IMG/VR virus record: IMGVR_UViG_3300047322_000985 | Span: 1-58,318 of that record | Reading direction: 5' to 3' (one strand) | Length of the DNA stretch: 58,318 bases | Source of the DNA: a virus | Shown: positions 1-8,762 of the stretch, piece by piece | How positions within the stretch are numbered: position 1 is the first letter of the stretch | Layout of the letters: every line of letters starts with the position of its first letter | The notes under the pieces: model-generated | The model's database searches: none | Told to the model about the DNA's origin: nothing | Seen by the model: only the letters and a program-made list of their open reading frames with translations | Program-made: the position numbers and the translations under genes

Positions 1-3000
1 GTACTGCTTCACGACGGCGTTGAAGCTGCCCTCGCCGCGCAAGTAGTTGTTGATGCCTTCATAGGCGGACGGGCCGTTGCCGGTGTACGCCGTCATCGCC
101 TTCTTCTGAGCGCCCGTCCAGACGATGCCTTGCGCCTTCTTGTAGGCGTCCTGCTCGGCCTGCGCCTCCGCTGAGGTGTGCGCGTGGAAGTCCTTCGCCG
201 AAAGGCTCGTGTCGTGCGCGCCGGGCCCGGCGAGCGGCTGGACCTTCTCGCCGGGTGCCAGGGTGACGCCCTTGGGTAGGGCGACTTCGCCAGTGAGCTG
301 CTTGACGGCCTTCGCGTCGGCGGTGCTGTGACTCTCGGCGTACTGCTTGCCGTTGGCGGTGCCCAACCAGTCGGTGATCTTCTTGTGCAGCATGCCCGTG
401 TTCTCGAAGCCCATGTTCTTCGAGTGGGTCTCGTCGATGGTCTTCAGGACCTGGTCGATGGACAGGCCGCCGGGGACGGTCTTGCCGTGGGCGGCGGCGA
501 GGGTGACGAGGTTGCCGAAGATGTCCTCTGCCGGGTCGGACATGTATTTGCCGGACGGCATGGCCTTGAAGTCGGAGGTGATCTGCTTCTTCAGCGGGTC
601 GGGGATGTGGGAGATCGAGCTGTCTGCGCCGCCGAGCTTGACGGTCGGGCCAGGAACCACGTTTTCGATCTTGGATGTGGTTGCCGACGGACCTGCGCCG
701 TATCCCAGCTTCTCCAGCTTCTTCTCCGTCGCGGTCTTGTGCGCGACCGCGATCTTCGGACCGACCTTCGCCAACATGTAGTTCTTCGCGGCCGTCGGCT
801 TGCCGTAGTTCGGACCGGAGTAGCCGCTCGACTTGTAGAAGCCGCCCTCGGCGGCTGTCGCCTTGACCGCCGCCGAGTCGATCTTCGGCAGGGCGCGCTT
901 CTTCAGCCCCACATCCGTGCGGATCTTGTCCAGCTTCGTCTGCGCGCTCTTGTGCAGGACCGTGAACTGCGATTCCAGCCCCTGACGTACTGAGGTCGCG
1001 TTCTTCCAGGCGTCCCACTCCGGGCCGTGCTCCAGATCTCCCGTCTCCGGGTTCGTGGGCACGTTCAGCTGCGCCGTGTGCTCCTGGGCGTGCGCGAGGG
1101 CAAGCTTCCCGGCAAGAGACTTCAGGTCCCCCAGATTCTGGGTCAGCGGTGCGTACTCCGGGTGCGCCTTCATGTCCTGCTTCTGGCTGTACGTCTTGAC
1201 CCCGTACAGCACGGCACTGCTGGCGTGCTTCGTCCAGGCGTTCGTGTACGCGTCTTCGATCGCGCCCTTGTCGTAGTCGCTCAGCTTGTGCAGCTCGGCA
1301 GGCTGCGCCTGCCCCTGCGCTTTGGCGGCGGCGGCATGGAACGCGGCCTTCGCGTCTTTGAGCTTCTTCTCCTGGGTGGCCTGGCTGACGTCCAAGTGGG
1401 CAAAGCTGGCCTTGAGCTGCTCGGCGTGCAGCGCGATGACCTTCTTGTCGTCGGCAGTCAGGGGATTGCCGTGGACATCGGTTCCAATGCCTCCTTGGCC
1501 GATGCCATGGTGGTAGGTCAGGTGGTCGTCAAGTTTCTGCTTCATCGCCTTGATGGCGATGAGCTGCGAGTCGGCCGACGCTAGAGCGTCGTGCTTCGCG
1601 GCGACTGCCGGATCAGTCACGACTCCGGGCGGGTATTTCCCGGCTACCAGGTCGGCGTGATGCTGCCCGGTCGAGTCGGCCTGCTTCAGCTCGCCGAGAG
1701 ACAGGGTGATCTTCGGGTTGGCCGCCTCCGCGCCGAGTAGCTCCTTGGCGCGGTCGGCGATCTGGGCCGGGGACATGTCTTCCGGCTTGGGCGCGTTGGC
1801 CTGCTTCTTGGCCGCCTGCATCTTGTCGTGCAGATTGTTGACGGCGGCTACCGCATCCTTCTGGAGCTTGTCGACGGATGCGGTGTTGGTCTGCGGATTC
1901 CCCTCGGTGAGGTCATGGTTGAGCAGGTATTTGCCGTAATGCTCCAGGGACGCCTTTTCGATGGGGCTCAGCTTGCCGCCGTCGTTGGTCTTGTCGCCGG
2001 TAACGGCCAGGGCGATCTTGTTGAACGCCTTCTCCTTCGCCGCGCCGACCGACTGCGCCAGCTTCAGCTCATATCCTGCCTTCCCCAGCTGTTCGACGGC
2101 CGCCTTGACCTCAGGCTTGTCGAGCAGCTTGCCGTTGTCGGCATAGTGGCCGGTCTGCATCTCGACAAGCTGATCCGCCTTCTCCAGGGCGTCCGACTTG
2201 TGGTGCGGCGAGTCGGGATTGTCGAGGGAGGTCAGCCCGGCGGTCTGCTTCGCGGCCAGGAAGTGGTGGGCGATGTCCGTCTTGGCGACGGCCTCTTTCG
2301 CCTGGGCCTGGGTTACGGAGTGGTCGTGCAGGTGCGAGCTGAACCCGACGGTCTTCTCTGCCGCCTTCGGCACCTCCGCCTTCGGCGTGCTGGCCGTGGC
2401 CGGGCCTTTGCCGAACTTGGCGAGCAGATCCTTGGAGGCTTGGATCTTCTTCGGGTCGAGGAACTTCGACTGACCCTTGGTCAGCTCCGTGACGATCTTG
2501 CCCTGTGTGTCCTTCGGCAGGGCGTGGAACTCTTCAGCGGTCAGCGGCTGATAGGCGGCCAGGTGGTTCTTCGACCAGGACGCGCCGACAGCCTGGCCGT
2601 TGGCCATGGAGATCGCGTGCTCGACGTGCTTCGGGAGCGGCTTCGGCTTCTCGCTCGACGTGACGGCCGTGTTCGGGGTGGCGACCTCGGACAGCTTGGT
2701 CGGCTCGATCTTCTGGTAGACCTTGCCGCTCGGGGTGGTGATCGTGCCGGGCGTGCCGGACTCCAGCTCGGACGGCTTGGTCTCGGGGAGCTTGGCCAGC
2801 AGCTCGTCAGCCTTCTTCTGCTGCGGCCCGAACCCGTCCTTTTTGATCTTGGCCAGCTCCGCGCGGATGATCGCCTTATCCGGCGGGTTCAGCGTGTTCC
2901 ACTGCTCGGGCGTGATCTGGGCGGCCTTGTCCAGCTTGTACTGCGGAGTCACCTTCTCCTGGGCGATCACGAACGCGATGCCCTTGGACATGACCGATGG

Positions 3001-3600
3001 CTTCTTGCCCTTCGGCCCCTTCTCCCCGGTGTTCTGTGGGATCGGCTTGATGGCCTGTCCGAGGGTGACCTTGCCGGGCTCGTTGACGTGGACCCCGGCC
3101 GCATCGGAGACGGCCTTTCCGGCGGCGTGGGCCTCGCCGGTGGCCGCGTTGGCGGTCTTCCCGGCGTTCGGGTGCGGCTTCGCGACGATCGGGGTGAGCA
3201 GCTTGTGGGGGATCGGCTTGCCCGCCGACTTCAGCGCCTCGATCTTCTTGAGGCGGGTGTGGTTGGCCTTCTCGACCCGGGCGGCTTCCAGGGCGTGCCA
3301 GGCGCCGGGGGACACCTCGTGCAGCGTGCCCTTCCAGCCCTTGCACGGGCCGGGGTGCAGCGGGTTGAGGCAGGCGGTCAGGGTGCAGGTGTCGTGGGCG
3401 TCGTCGTCCTGGTAGGTGAATGCGGTACAGGACGCAACGATCTGCGCCAAGGACGAGCCCAGAGCGGGCGCATGCGCGCTAGCCAATAGGGCGACTTCCT
3501 GGATGACGTCCGACAAGTCGAGGTTGGCGCCAGTGAGGACCTCGAAAAGCTGCGGGCTGACGCCGGTAAACGTGATCTTGAGCAGGTCTTTCAGCGCCAT
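1..3600 (-). CDS. Giant ART-domain virion protein, N-terminal part (runs off window)
   Basis: An open frame of 1,200 codons from ATG at 3600 to base 1 with no stop; the gene continues beyond the window. The N-terminus has a Cys cluster (CLNPLHPGPC, about residue 75). A long Lys/Ala-rich helical region follows, with recurring segments of the type T-P/A-E-Q/E-W/F (about residues 228 and 360). The last visible residues (WTGAQKKAMTAYTG, then INNYLRG) match the start of ADP-ribosyltransferase (ADPRT exoenzyme) domains. The other half of such a domain, with STS and ExE motifs, is at 57988-58318 on the same strand. It lies directly downstream of MuF-like and portal genes, so I infer a virion-carried effector that may enter the host with the DNA. 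The ART call is fairly sure; delivery is inference. Confidence 0.8.
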   Translation of the reverse strand, partial: MALKDLLKITFTGVSPQLFEVLTGANLDLSDVIQEVALLASAHAPALGSSLAQIVASCTAFTYQDDDAHDTCTLTACLNPLHPGPCKGWKGTLHEVSPGAWHALEAARVEKANHTRLKKIEALKSAGKPIPHKLLTPIVAKPHPNAGKTANAATGEAHAAGKAVSDAAGVHVNEPGKVTLGQAIKPIPQNTGEKGPKGKKPSVMSKGIAFVIAQEKVTPQYKLDKAAQITPEQWNTLNPPDKAIIRAELAKIKKDGFGPQQKKADELLAKLPETKPSELESGTPGTITTPSGKVYQKIEPTKLSEVATPNTAVTSSEKPKPLPKHVEHAISMANGQAVGASWSKNHLAAYQPLTAEEFHALPKDTQGKIVTELTKGQSKFLDPKKIQASKDLLAKFGKGPATASTPKAEVPKAAEKTVGFSSHLHDHSVTQAQAKEAVAKTDIAHHFLAAKQTAGLTSLDNPDSPHHKSDALEKADQLVEMQTGHYADNGKLLDKPEVKAAVEQLGKAGYELKLAQSVGAAKEKAFNKIALAVTGDKTNDGGKLSPIEKASLEHYGKYLLNHDLTEGNPQTNTASVDKLQKDAVAAVNNLHDKMQAAKKQANAPKPEDMSPAQIADRAKELLGAEAANPKITLSLGELKQADSTGQHHADLVAGKYPPGVVTDPAVAAKHDALASADSQLIAIKAMKQKLDDHLTYHHGIGQGGIGTDVHGNPLTADDKKVIALHAEQLKASFAHLDVSQATQEKKLKDAKAAFHAAAAKAQGQAQPAELHKLSDYDKGAIEDAYTNAWTKHASSAVLYGVKTYSQKQDMKAHPEYAPLTQNLGDLKSLAGKLALAHAQEHTAQLNVPTNPETGDLEHGPEWDAWKNATSVRQGLESQFTVLHKSAQTKLDKIRTDVGLKKRALPKIDSAAVKATAAEGGFYKSSGYSGPNYGKPTAAKNYMLAKVGPKIAVAHKTATEKKLEKLGYGAGPSATTSKIENVVPGPTVKLGGADSSISHIPDPLKKQITSDFKAMPSGKYMSDPAEDIFGNLVTLAAAHGKTVPGGLSIDQVLKTIDETHSKNMGFENTGMLHKKITDWLGTANGKQYAESHSTADAKAVKQLTGEVALPKGVTLAPGEKVQPLAGPGAHDTSLSAKDFHAHTSAEAQAEQDAYKKAQGIVWTGAQKKAMTAYTGNGPSAYEGINNYLRGEGSFNAVVKQY
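661..670 (-). repeat. GATCGAAAAC dispersed repeat, copy 1
   Basis: Reads GATCGAAAAC on the minus strand inside the giant ART gene, as codons for K-I-E-N (residue about 977). Confidence 0.8.
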
Positions 3601-3619
3601 GCGGACATCATACGGGATC

Positions 3620-3629
3620 GTTTTCGATC
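3620..3629 (-). repeat. GATCGAAAAC dispersed repeat, copy 2
   Basis: Intergenic copy, one base after the stop of the 47-aa gene and upstream of the ART gene start. It is part of the full palindrome GATCG-AAAA-CGATC. Confidence 0.85.
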
Positions 3630-3630
3630 T

Positions 3631-3774
3631 TCACGTGCCTCTGTTCCACGGTGTTTCCGGCTTGCCGTCGGCCGCCTTGCGCCGGGCCTTGGCGACCTCG
3701 CGCAGCGTCTGACGCTTCTTCTGGATCTGCGGCGTGGTGCTGGGCGCGCAGCCGGAGCCGTCCGTGTTGGTCAT
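3631..3774 (-). CDS. Small basic protein, 47 aa, unknown
   Basis: Starts at ATG 3774, just after the MuF-like gene. The ribosome site is probably the AAGGAGG inside the 3' end of that gene, which is rather far upstream. The product is Lys/Arg-rich in its middle (QKKRQTLREVAKARRKAADG). It fills the space between MuF and the giant ART protein and shares their strand. No family recognised; it could be a small head-associated protein. Confidence 0.5.
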   Translation of the reverse strand: MTNTDGSGCAPSTTPQIQKKRQTLREVAKARRKAADGKPETPWNRGT

Positions 3775-3785
3775 GTCGGCCAGCT

Positions 3786-5183
3786 TCACGCCCTGCCCGC
3801 CTCCTTCAGCGTCTTCGCTTCGGCCGCCGCGCGCTTCGCCTTGGCCTGGGCGGACTTCTGCTTGCCGTAGGCAGCGCGCTGCTTCGGGGTCATCTTCGCC
3901 ACCCTGGCCGCTTCGGCACGGCGGTCGAGGATGGCCTGGGCGCGTTTGCCGAGGGCTTCCTTCTTCAGCTCTGCGGTCTTGTCGAGACGGTTCTGTTCGG
4001 CGACGTCTCGGGCGCCAGCGTTCTTCGCCTTGGCGTTGGTTGCGGCGGCCTGCTTGAGGGTCTGCTGGTGGGGGCGCAAGGCTTTGGAGTAGTCGGCGAC
4101 GGCACGGCGGGCCATGGCAGCGAGCTTCGGATCGGTGGTGATGTTCGCCTGAGCAACCTGCTGGGCCTGGGCAATGGCCGTGGACAGGCCCTTGACGGCG
4201 ATGGCGGCCTTCTGGGCAGGGGTGGCCTTGGTGGCGTCCTGCTGGCCGGGTTCGGTCTCGCCGCGCTTCTGGCCCTTGCATAGGCCCGGCTTGTGGGTTT
4301 CCATGCAGAAGGCGCCATCGGTGCATACGGCCTGCATGAGAGTGATCGAGGCGGACAGGTTCGGTGGGCCTTTGTACTGGCGGTTGCCCATCTCCGTGGG
4401 CTCGTTTTTGATCTCCAGCAGTTCGACGCACCGGCAGTTGATCACCTCCTTGGCGGGGGCGGTCGGGTCGTGCGGGTACATCATCTGGTAGCCGCCGACG
4501 ATGAACGGCGAGGCGAACGGGACGGTCTGCCCGTCGGCCTCCACGTGGTCCGGGCGGGTGCGGGCGTCCTCGGTTGCCAGCCAGCGCTTGACCCACTCAG
4601 TCTCGGGGTCGTTCTCGACGATCATGGCGAAGGCATCGTGGAGTCCTCCGTTGTAGGCGCCGACGACCTCGGTTCGCGCAACGGTGCGGGCGCGGTTCTT
4701 CCACTTCTGGACGTCAGTGTCGGAGAAGAGCTGTTCGACCTGAGCTGCCACGTCCGGAATGCTTGCGCCGTTCGTTGTTGCCGAGTCAATGATCTGCGCG
4801 ACGGCGCCGTACACCTCGTCCGGCACGGCCTGGAGCCGGTTCTCCCGGGCGGCGATCCAGTTCCTGACGAACGGCCGCGACTCGAATAGCGTGCCGTCGG
4901 CGAACAGATCCTTGTATGGCGCAGCAAGTACCTCGCGCGCCACGTCGGCGGTGTACTGCGCGGTGAGCGCCGTCCACTTCGGGGTCTGGCTGAAGACCAT
5001 CAGCGGATCCGGGACGAGCCCGAGCCTGGCCACGCCTCCGGCGAACATGGCGACCTTCACGGCCGCGAGCCACTCCAGCATCATCTCCAGATAGGCCTCG
5101 TACAGGGGCGGCTCGTACTGGGCGAAGACCGCCACGGCGGCCTGCCGCTGCGCTTCAGCGCTGGGCGGTGCTGGCTGGGTCAT
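3786..5183 (-). CDS. Phage Mu protein F-like minor head protein
   Basis: 465 aa from ATG 5183, which overlaps the stop of the preceding Cys-rich gene (ATGA). The N-terminal half is helical. The region around residues 215-300, with ARTEVVGAYNGG, ARTRPDHVEADGQ and EVINCRCVELLEI, is the conserved core of MuF-type proteins, which sit near the portal and are packaged in heads. The last 150 residues are Lys/Ala/Arg-rich and probably helical. Position directly after portal and before a toxin-domain protein is the classic MuF arrangement. Confidence 0.85.
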   Translation of the reverse strand: MTQPAPPSAEAQRQAAVAVFAQYEPPLYEAYLEMMLEWLAAVKVAMFAGGVARLGLVPDPLMVFSQTPKWTALTAQYTADVAREVLAAPYKDLFADGTLFESRPFVRNWIAARENRLQAVPDEVYGAVAQIIDSATTNGASIPDVAAQVEQLFSDTDVQKWKNRARTVARTEVVGAYNGGLHDAFAMIVENDPETEWVKRWLATEDARTRPDHVEADGQTVPFASPFIVGGYQMMYPHDPTAPAKEVINCRCVELLEIKNEPTEMGNRQYKGPPNLSASITLMQAVCTDGAFCMETHKPGLCKGQKRGETEPGQQDATKATPAQKAAIAVKGLSTAIAQAQQVAQANITTDPKLAAMARRAVADYSKALRPHQQTLKQAAATNAKAKNAGARDVAEQNRLDKTAELKKEALGKRAQAILDRRAEAARVAKMTPKQRAAYGKQKSAQAKAKRAAAEAKTLKEAGRA

Positions 5184-5365
5184 GGGGCACCGATTCCGTG
5201 GTCGCAGCGGCAGGTGACGGTGGCGCAGAACGGGTGCGGGTAGTCCGGGCAGACGCATGGGGTGGGCTTGGGCTGGGCACGGTTGCGGGAGTGGACCGGG
5301 TAGCGCTTGAGGACGCCGTAGGCGAGCACGAGGCGCAGCGGGCGAGCGTCCAACGTCTGGTTCAT
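5180..5365 (-). CDS. Cys-rich small protein, 61 aa
   Basis: ATG at 5365 and stop overlapping the MuF-like start. The C-terminal half carries CVCPDYPHPFC and CRC, a probable metal-binding knuckle. Embedded between portal and MuF-like genes in a tightly overlapping set. Function unknown. Confidence 0.6.
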   Translation of the reverse strand: MNQTLDARPLRLVLAYGVLKRYPVHSRNRAQPKPTPCVCPDYPHPFCATVTCRCDHGIGAP

Positions 5366-5369
5366 CGCA

Positions 5370-5603
5370 TCACCAGCCAGGCGAGAGGAAGAGCAGCACG
5401 GCACCGTCGGCGAGCAGGGCCAGGGCGAGCGCTGCGAAGACGGCAAGGATTCCGTGCGCACTCCAGTTCGCTCTTACTCGCCGTGACGAAATCCCAGCAT
5501 TTGGGGTGTCAGGCCGGGGAATCCCGCAAGAATGATCTTCATTCGTGACTCTGCGTGCAGAACTGGACCGGTACACCCGGCCGCCCTGAACGTACGGGAT
5601 CAT
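5370..5603 (-). CDS. Small membrane protein, 77 aa
   Basis: ATG 5603 overlaps the stop of the upstream gene (ATGA). The C-terminal third is a single hydrophobic helix rich in Ala/Leu and ends LSPGW; the N-terminal part is basic. The true start could lie further in, because the first 45 residues look low-complexity. No family recognised. Confidence 0.45.
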   Translation of the reverse strand: MIPYVQGGRVYRSSSARRVTNEDHSCGIPRPDTPNAGISSRRVRANWSAHGILAVFAALALALLADGAVLLFLSPGW

Positions 5604-5809
5604 CGGCCCAGCCTCGGCTCATCGCAGCGACCCTCGGCGGACAGCCGGATCTCGTTCAGGTGCCACGGGCTCGTCAGGCCCTGGCCGATCAGCTCGGCCA
5701 CGTCGGTGTCGATGAGGAATCCGATCGGCAGGTCAACTGTCTCGTCCGGATTGTCGCCCATCTGTAGGTATAGGGTGCGCGGGTTCTTCCGGCCCGCTCG
5801 CAGCATCAC
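5600..5809 (-). CDS. Small acidic protein, 69 aa, unknown
   Basis: GTG 5809 or ATG 5806, overlapping the portal stop. The sequence contains DNPDETVDLPIGFLIDTDVAELIGQGL, split here as DNPDETVDLPIGFLI and DTDVAELIGQGL. It is compact and not membrane-like. Translationally coupled to portal; a small head-module protein by context only. Confidence 0.6.
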   Translation of the reverse strand: MMLRAGRKNPRTLYLQMGDNPDETVDLPIGFLIDTDVAELIGQGLTSPWHLNEIRLSAEGRCDEPRLGR

Positions 5810-7764
5810 GGTGCCAGGTCCCCTCGGGCGATCCGCAAGGCGAACCGGAGCTGGCCGGGCTCGTGTACGAGCCCGCGCGTCAGCAGCTCCGTGCAGTAGC
5901 CGCCCAGGAGCTCCTCCAGCGCGTCGGGATCCACGCCCAGCTCTGGCGCCTGCTCCCGTACGTGTGTCCAGGCACCGGCCAGCAGGGCGGGCACGCGGGC
6001 CATGTCCGGGACAACCTGCGTGTGCAGCTCGTGCTTGGCGACCGGGTAGCGGGCGCGCTGCGGGCCGGGCACGAGACGTCCACCGGCCAGCTCCAGGGCG
6101 CGGCGCACAGCGGCGTCGGCGGCGAAGAACAGGCTGGAGTCGACGAAGGCGGCGGCGGCGAGCGCGCCCAGCTTCTGCTTGCCGCGCGCGGGCGGCACGT
6201 TCCCGGCCTCGGCGTCGGCGACGGACGGGAACTGCGGTAGGCCGCGCGCCCCGGCGTCGGCCGGTTCGGTTCCGGCCTGGTCGTATCCGGGATCGCCGGG
6301 CATGAGGTCGCCTCCGCCTGGCGGGGCGGGGGGTGCGGGCGGGGCGGGCATGGAGATCTTCGGCAGGCCGAGGATCTTCTGTACTTCCGGGTCACCGGCG
6401 TAGGCGGGCTGGGCCAGGACGAGGGCCTTGACCAGGTTGTATTCGAGCTCTTTCGCGTCGGGGGCGTCGTCGTCGGTGAAGGCGGCGTTATCTCGGGCGG
6501 CCTTCGCGGAGATGATCTCCTTCTCGGCGAACTGGAGGGCCTGGTCGGAGCGGTTGGGCCGTACCACCAGGGCGGTGATGTCGAACCAGAGGGTTTTCTT
6601 CTCCGGGTTCTGGACGCCTGCCGCTTTGAGGGCGGGCTGGAAGTAGCCGACGTTCAGAGCGTCGGCAAGCTGGACGAGTAGCGGCTCGATGTGGACCTTG
6701 ATCGAGGATTCTTCGATCTGCCAGCTGGACCAGTGATTGGACTTGCCCATGCCGGACAGGACTTCGGGCGGAATGTCCAGGCCCATGCCGAGGCGTGCGA
6801 CCGCATCCTTGCGCATCGTGGAGATGTGCTCGGACAGGGTCGAGTCCAATGTCAGGTGTTTGATCTTGTCGAGGGCGTCGACCGCGACCTGCAAGATGAT
6901 CGGCACCACGGCGGCAGCGTTGTCGCGCTGCTGCATCGACGTGGCCATCGTGCGCTGAAGCAGGTCGGCGAAGCCCTCCACGCCGGTCCGCTGCGGCGTA
7001 CCGGGCGCCTGGTTCGGGTCGCGCGGGAAGTCGATATTGTCGGGCAGCAGCAGGATCCCGGCACCGGCAAGGCGGGAGTCAAGCTCGGCGAAGACCCGCT
7101 TGGTGCACTGCTCCATCTCGCGCAGCACCGGCAGGATGGCACGAACTGTGGAGTCCGCCGCGTCGTGGCGGCGGGGGTGCGGATTCCAGGCCCGGATCAG
7201 TAGATCCTTGTCCGGGTCGAGCTTGTAGTTGCCGCCTCCGTGGGTGATGGAGCGGCGGACCATGATGTCGTCGCCGCGCCGGTACACCTCCGAGGAGGAG
7301 GCCACATACCACTTGTCGGCGGCTACCCCATCCCCGTTAGCGGCGGACTGGTAGCCCTCGGCGACGATGAACACGTCCCCGGCGACCATCATGTTGATGC
7401 CCATCATGCGCTGGGCCTGCGCTTTCGCGGCGGGCGTGCCGAACATGGTTTCGGCGATCAGCTTTGCCTGCGCGTCGGCGGTCTCGTCGCCTACGGTGCC
7501 GTCGTCGGTGACGTCGGCCGCGTACATGCGGCAGCGGGACACGGCGTTGCCGATCCAGTTGACGACGAACCGCATCTCACCGCAGATGTCGTAGTGCCTC
7601 CAGGCTTCCCACTGCCAGCGGTGGTCGCCGAGCTTGAACATCTGCCAGGAGGCGGCATCACCCAGGTTGATGGGGACGGCGGCGGCGGTGAGGGCGGTGG
7701 GGCGCGTTCCGGGGCCGTCCGTCCCACCGGCGGGGACGACCTTCTTCTTGGTCAGCAGCCCCAC
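5806..7764 (-). CDS. Portal protein
   Basis: 652 aa from GTG 7764 (start GLLTKKK). The pattern is that of actinophage portals: WQWEAWRHYDICGEMRF near the N-terminus, MMGINMMVAGDVFIVAEGY and KSNHWSSWQIEESSIKVHI in the core, and a Pro/Gly-rich linker near residue 475. Portals form the dodecameric DNA gate of the capsid. It lies upstream of MuF, but about 6.7 kb from the terminase genes, with tRNA-like and small genes in between, which is unusual. Confidence 0.9.
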   Translation of the reverse strand: MGLLTKKKVVPAGGTDGPGTRPTALTAAAVPINLGDAASWQMFKLGDHRWQWEAWRHYDICGEMRFVVNWIGNAVSRCRMYAADVTDDGTVGDETADAQAKLIAETMFGTPAAKAQAQRMMGINMMVAGDVFIVAEGYQSAANGDGVAADKWYVASSSEVYRRGDDIMVRRSITHGGGNYKLDPDKDLLIRAWNPHPRRHDAADSTVRAILPVLREMEQCTKRVFAELDSRLAGAGILLLPDNIDFPRDPNQAPGTPQRTGVEGFADLLQRTMATSMQQRDNAAAVVPIILQVAVDALDKIKHLTLDSTLSEHISTMRKDAVARLGMGLDIPPEVLSGMGKSNHWSSWQIEESSIKVHIEPLLVQLADALNVGYFQPALKAAGVQNPEKKTLWFDITALVVRPNRSDQALQFAEKEIISAKAARDNAAFTDDDAPDAKELEYNLVKALVLAQPAYAGDPEVQKILGLPKISMPAPPAPPAPPGGGDLMPGDPGYDQAGTEPADAGARGLPQFPSVADAEAGNVPPARGKQKLGALAAAAFVDSSLFFAADAAVRRALELAGGRLVPGPQRARYPVAKHELHTQVVPDMARVPALLAGAWTHVREQAPELGVDPDALEELLGGYCTELLTRGLVHEPGQLRFALRIARGDLAP

Positions 7765-7768
7765 TCGG

Positions 7769-8077
7769 TCACCCCTTCACGCGCGCGAGCGCACCGGCCG
7801 CAGCCGAGAGGGCCAGCCCGAGGGCGGGAACGAACAGCCACGGCGAATTGCCGTAAGCGTAGATGATCGGGGCGGCGGGAATGGCCAGCCAGACCGATAT
7901 GCACCACGGGCACAGGAGCAGGTAGGCGAGCAGGTCGTGCTTGCGTTCTTTCAGGGCGGTCACGATGGCGTCGCGGGGGCGTGCGGTGATCATGTCCATG
8001 GTGATCAGGACGACGAGTCGGGCGAACGCGGCCAGATAGACCGCGTAGACAAAGGTTGAGCCGGGCATGGCCACCAT
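7769..8077 (-). CDS. DUF1360-like membrane protein
   Basis: 102 aa with three or four hydrophobic segments and a CPWC motif followed by ISVWLA, typical of DUF1360 membrane proteins. Start may be ATG 8077 or the ATG three codons later (MPGSTF). Ends 5 bases before the portal start. Role in phages unknown. Confidence 0.75.
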   Translation of the reverse strand: MVAMPGSTFVYAVYLAAFARLVVLITMDMITARPRDAIVTALKERKHDLLAYLLLCPWCISVWLAIPAAPIIYAYGNSPWLFVPALGLALSAAAGALARVKG

Positions 8078-8115
8078 CGTAGGTGGTCAGCCCGGCTGGG
8101 CCGTGCAGGTGTCGG

Positions 8116-8313
8116 CTACCGCTTGTCGATGACCTGGAAGGGGCGTCCGGCGGCAACCTCGCGCTCCAGGATCCGGACCAGCATGGCCTTGAAGTCGAGA
8201 CCGGCCAGGCTGCCGGTGTCGAGGTGGCCGCCGTCGGAGCGCTCGATGCGGATCTTGTAGAGCTTCCGGCCGTACCAGGTGCGGCCGTCGCGGGAGAAGG
8301 TGACCGTCAGCAT
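8116..8313 (-). CDS. Hypothetical protein, 65 aa
   Basis: ATG 8313 overlaps the previous stop in TGATG. Small mixed alpha/beta protein (FSRDGRTWYGRKLYKIRIER). Third gene of a compact three-gene set behind the promoter at 8704-8733. No family recognised. Confidence 0.65.
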   Translation of the reverse strand: MLTVTFSRDGRTWYGRKLYKIRIERSDGGHLDTGSLAGLDFKAMLVRILEREVAAGRPFQVIDKR

Positions 8314-8531
8314 CAGAGGGCCGCCTTCCGGGCGCGCCAGGCGTTGCCCGACTCGGTGCGGATGGGCTCCGCCATGGCCAGGGCCTCAGCGTCGCGGCCC
8401 TCGTGCACAGCCTGCATGATCGCCTCGTAGAGCGGGTAGGTGTCGAGCATGGTGCGCTCGGTGTGGTGCATGTCGCGCAGCTCGCGGGTCAGGCGGGCGT
8501 AGGCGGCGGACTTCTCGGCGCTGGTCAGCAT
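8313..8531 (-). CDS. Hypothetical protein, 72 aa
   Basis: ATG 8531 in TGATG overlap with the gene before it. Predicted all-helical and soluble (SAEKSAAYARLTRELRDMHH). Function unknown. Confidence 0.65.
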   Translation of the reverse strand: MLTSAEKSAAYARLTRELRDMHHTERTMLDTYPLYEAIMQAVHEGRDAEALAMAEPIRTESGNAWRARKAAL

Positions 8532-8671
8532 CAGGCCGCGCTCCGGGCGATGACCCGGTTAAGGATTTCCAGGCGGGCGGCCTGGCGAGCTTCCGAGTCC
8601 ATCTTGACGTTGTCGCGGATGGTGCGGAGCGTGGCAGTGGTCTTGGTGGCCATGAACTCGGTGATCGTCAT
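8531..8671 (-). CDS. Hypothetical protein, 46 aa
   Basis: ATG 8671 preceded by AAAGGGAGACC (ribosome site). Product begins MTITEFMATKTT and ends NRVIARSAA. First gene after the promoter/operator at 8704-8740, so it heads the operon 8671 to 8116. Helical; function unknown. Confidence 0.65.
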   Translation of the reverse strand: MTITEFMATKTTATLRTIRDNVKMDSEARQAARLEILNRVIARSAA

Positions 8672-8703
8672 TTCGGTCTCCCTTTCTCGATCTGTCTGTG
8701 TAC

Positions 8704-8740
8704 AGCATACAGCCCGGTTGACTGGCTTGTCAACCGGGCT
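8704..8740 (-). promoter_or_regulatory. Promoter with TTGAC-N6-GTCAA operator inside a 30-bp palindrome
   Basis: On the minus strand TTGACA (8733-8728), an 18-bp spacer and TATGCT (8709-8704). The -35 lies in a perfect inverted repeat with 12-bp arms and a 6-base centre (8711-8740). Drives the small operon starting at 8671. The arms could also make an RNA hairpin ending the gene at 8763. The TTGAC-N6-GTCAA core recurs at 56904 and 57773. Confidence 0.65.
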
Positions 8741-8762
8741 GGTGGTGCGGGATTTCAGACGA

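Noticed and set aside
1921-1960. Thirteenth copy of the dispersed repeat
   Set aside because: Reads CTTTTCGATG, two mismatches; similar near-misses at 21785 and 25025 were also left out.
1828-3489. Long plus-strand open frame (553 codons)
   Set aside because: Antisense shadow of the giant ART gene; no ribosome site and Arg/Gly/Leu-rich composition typical of a GC-rich shadow.
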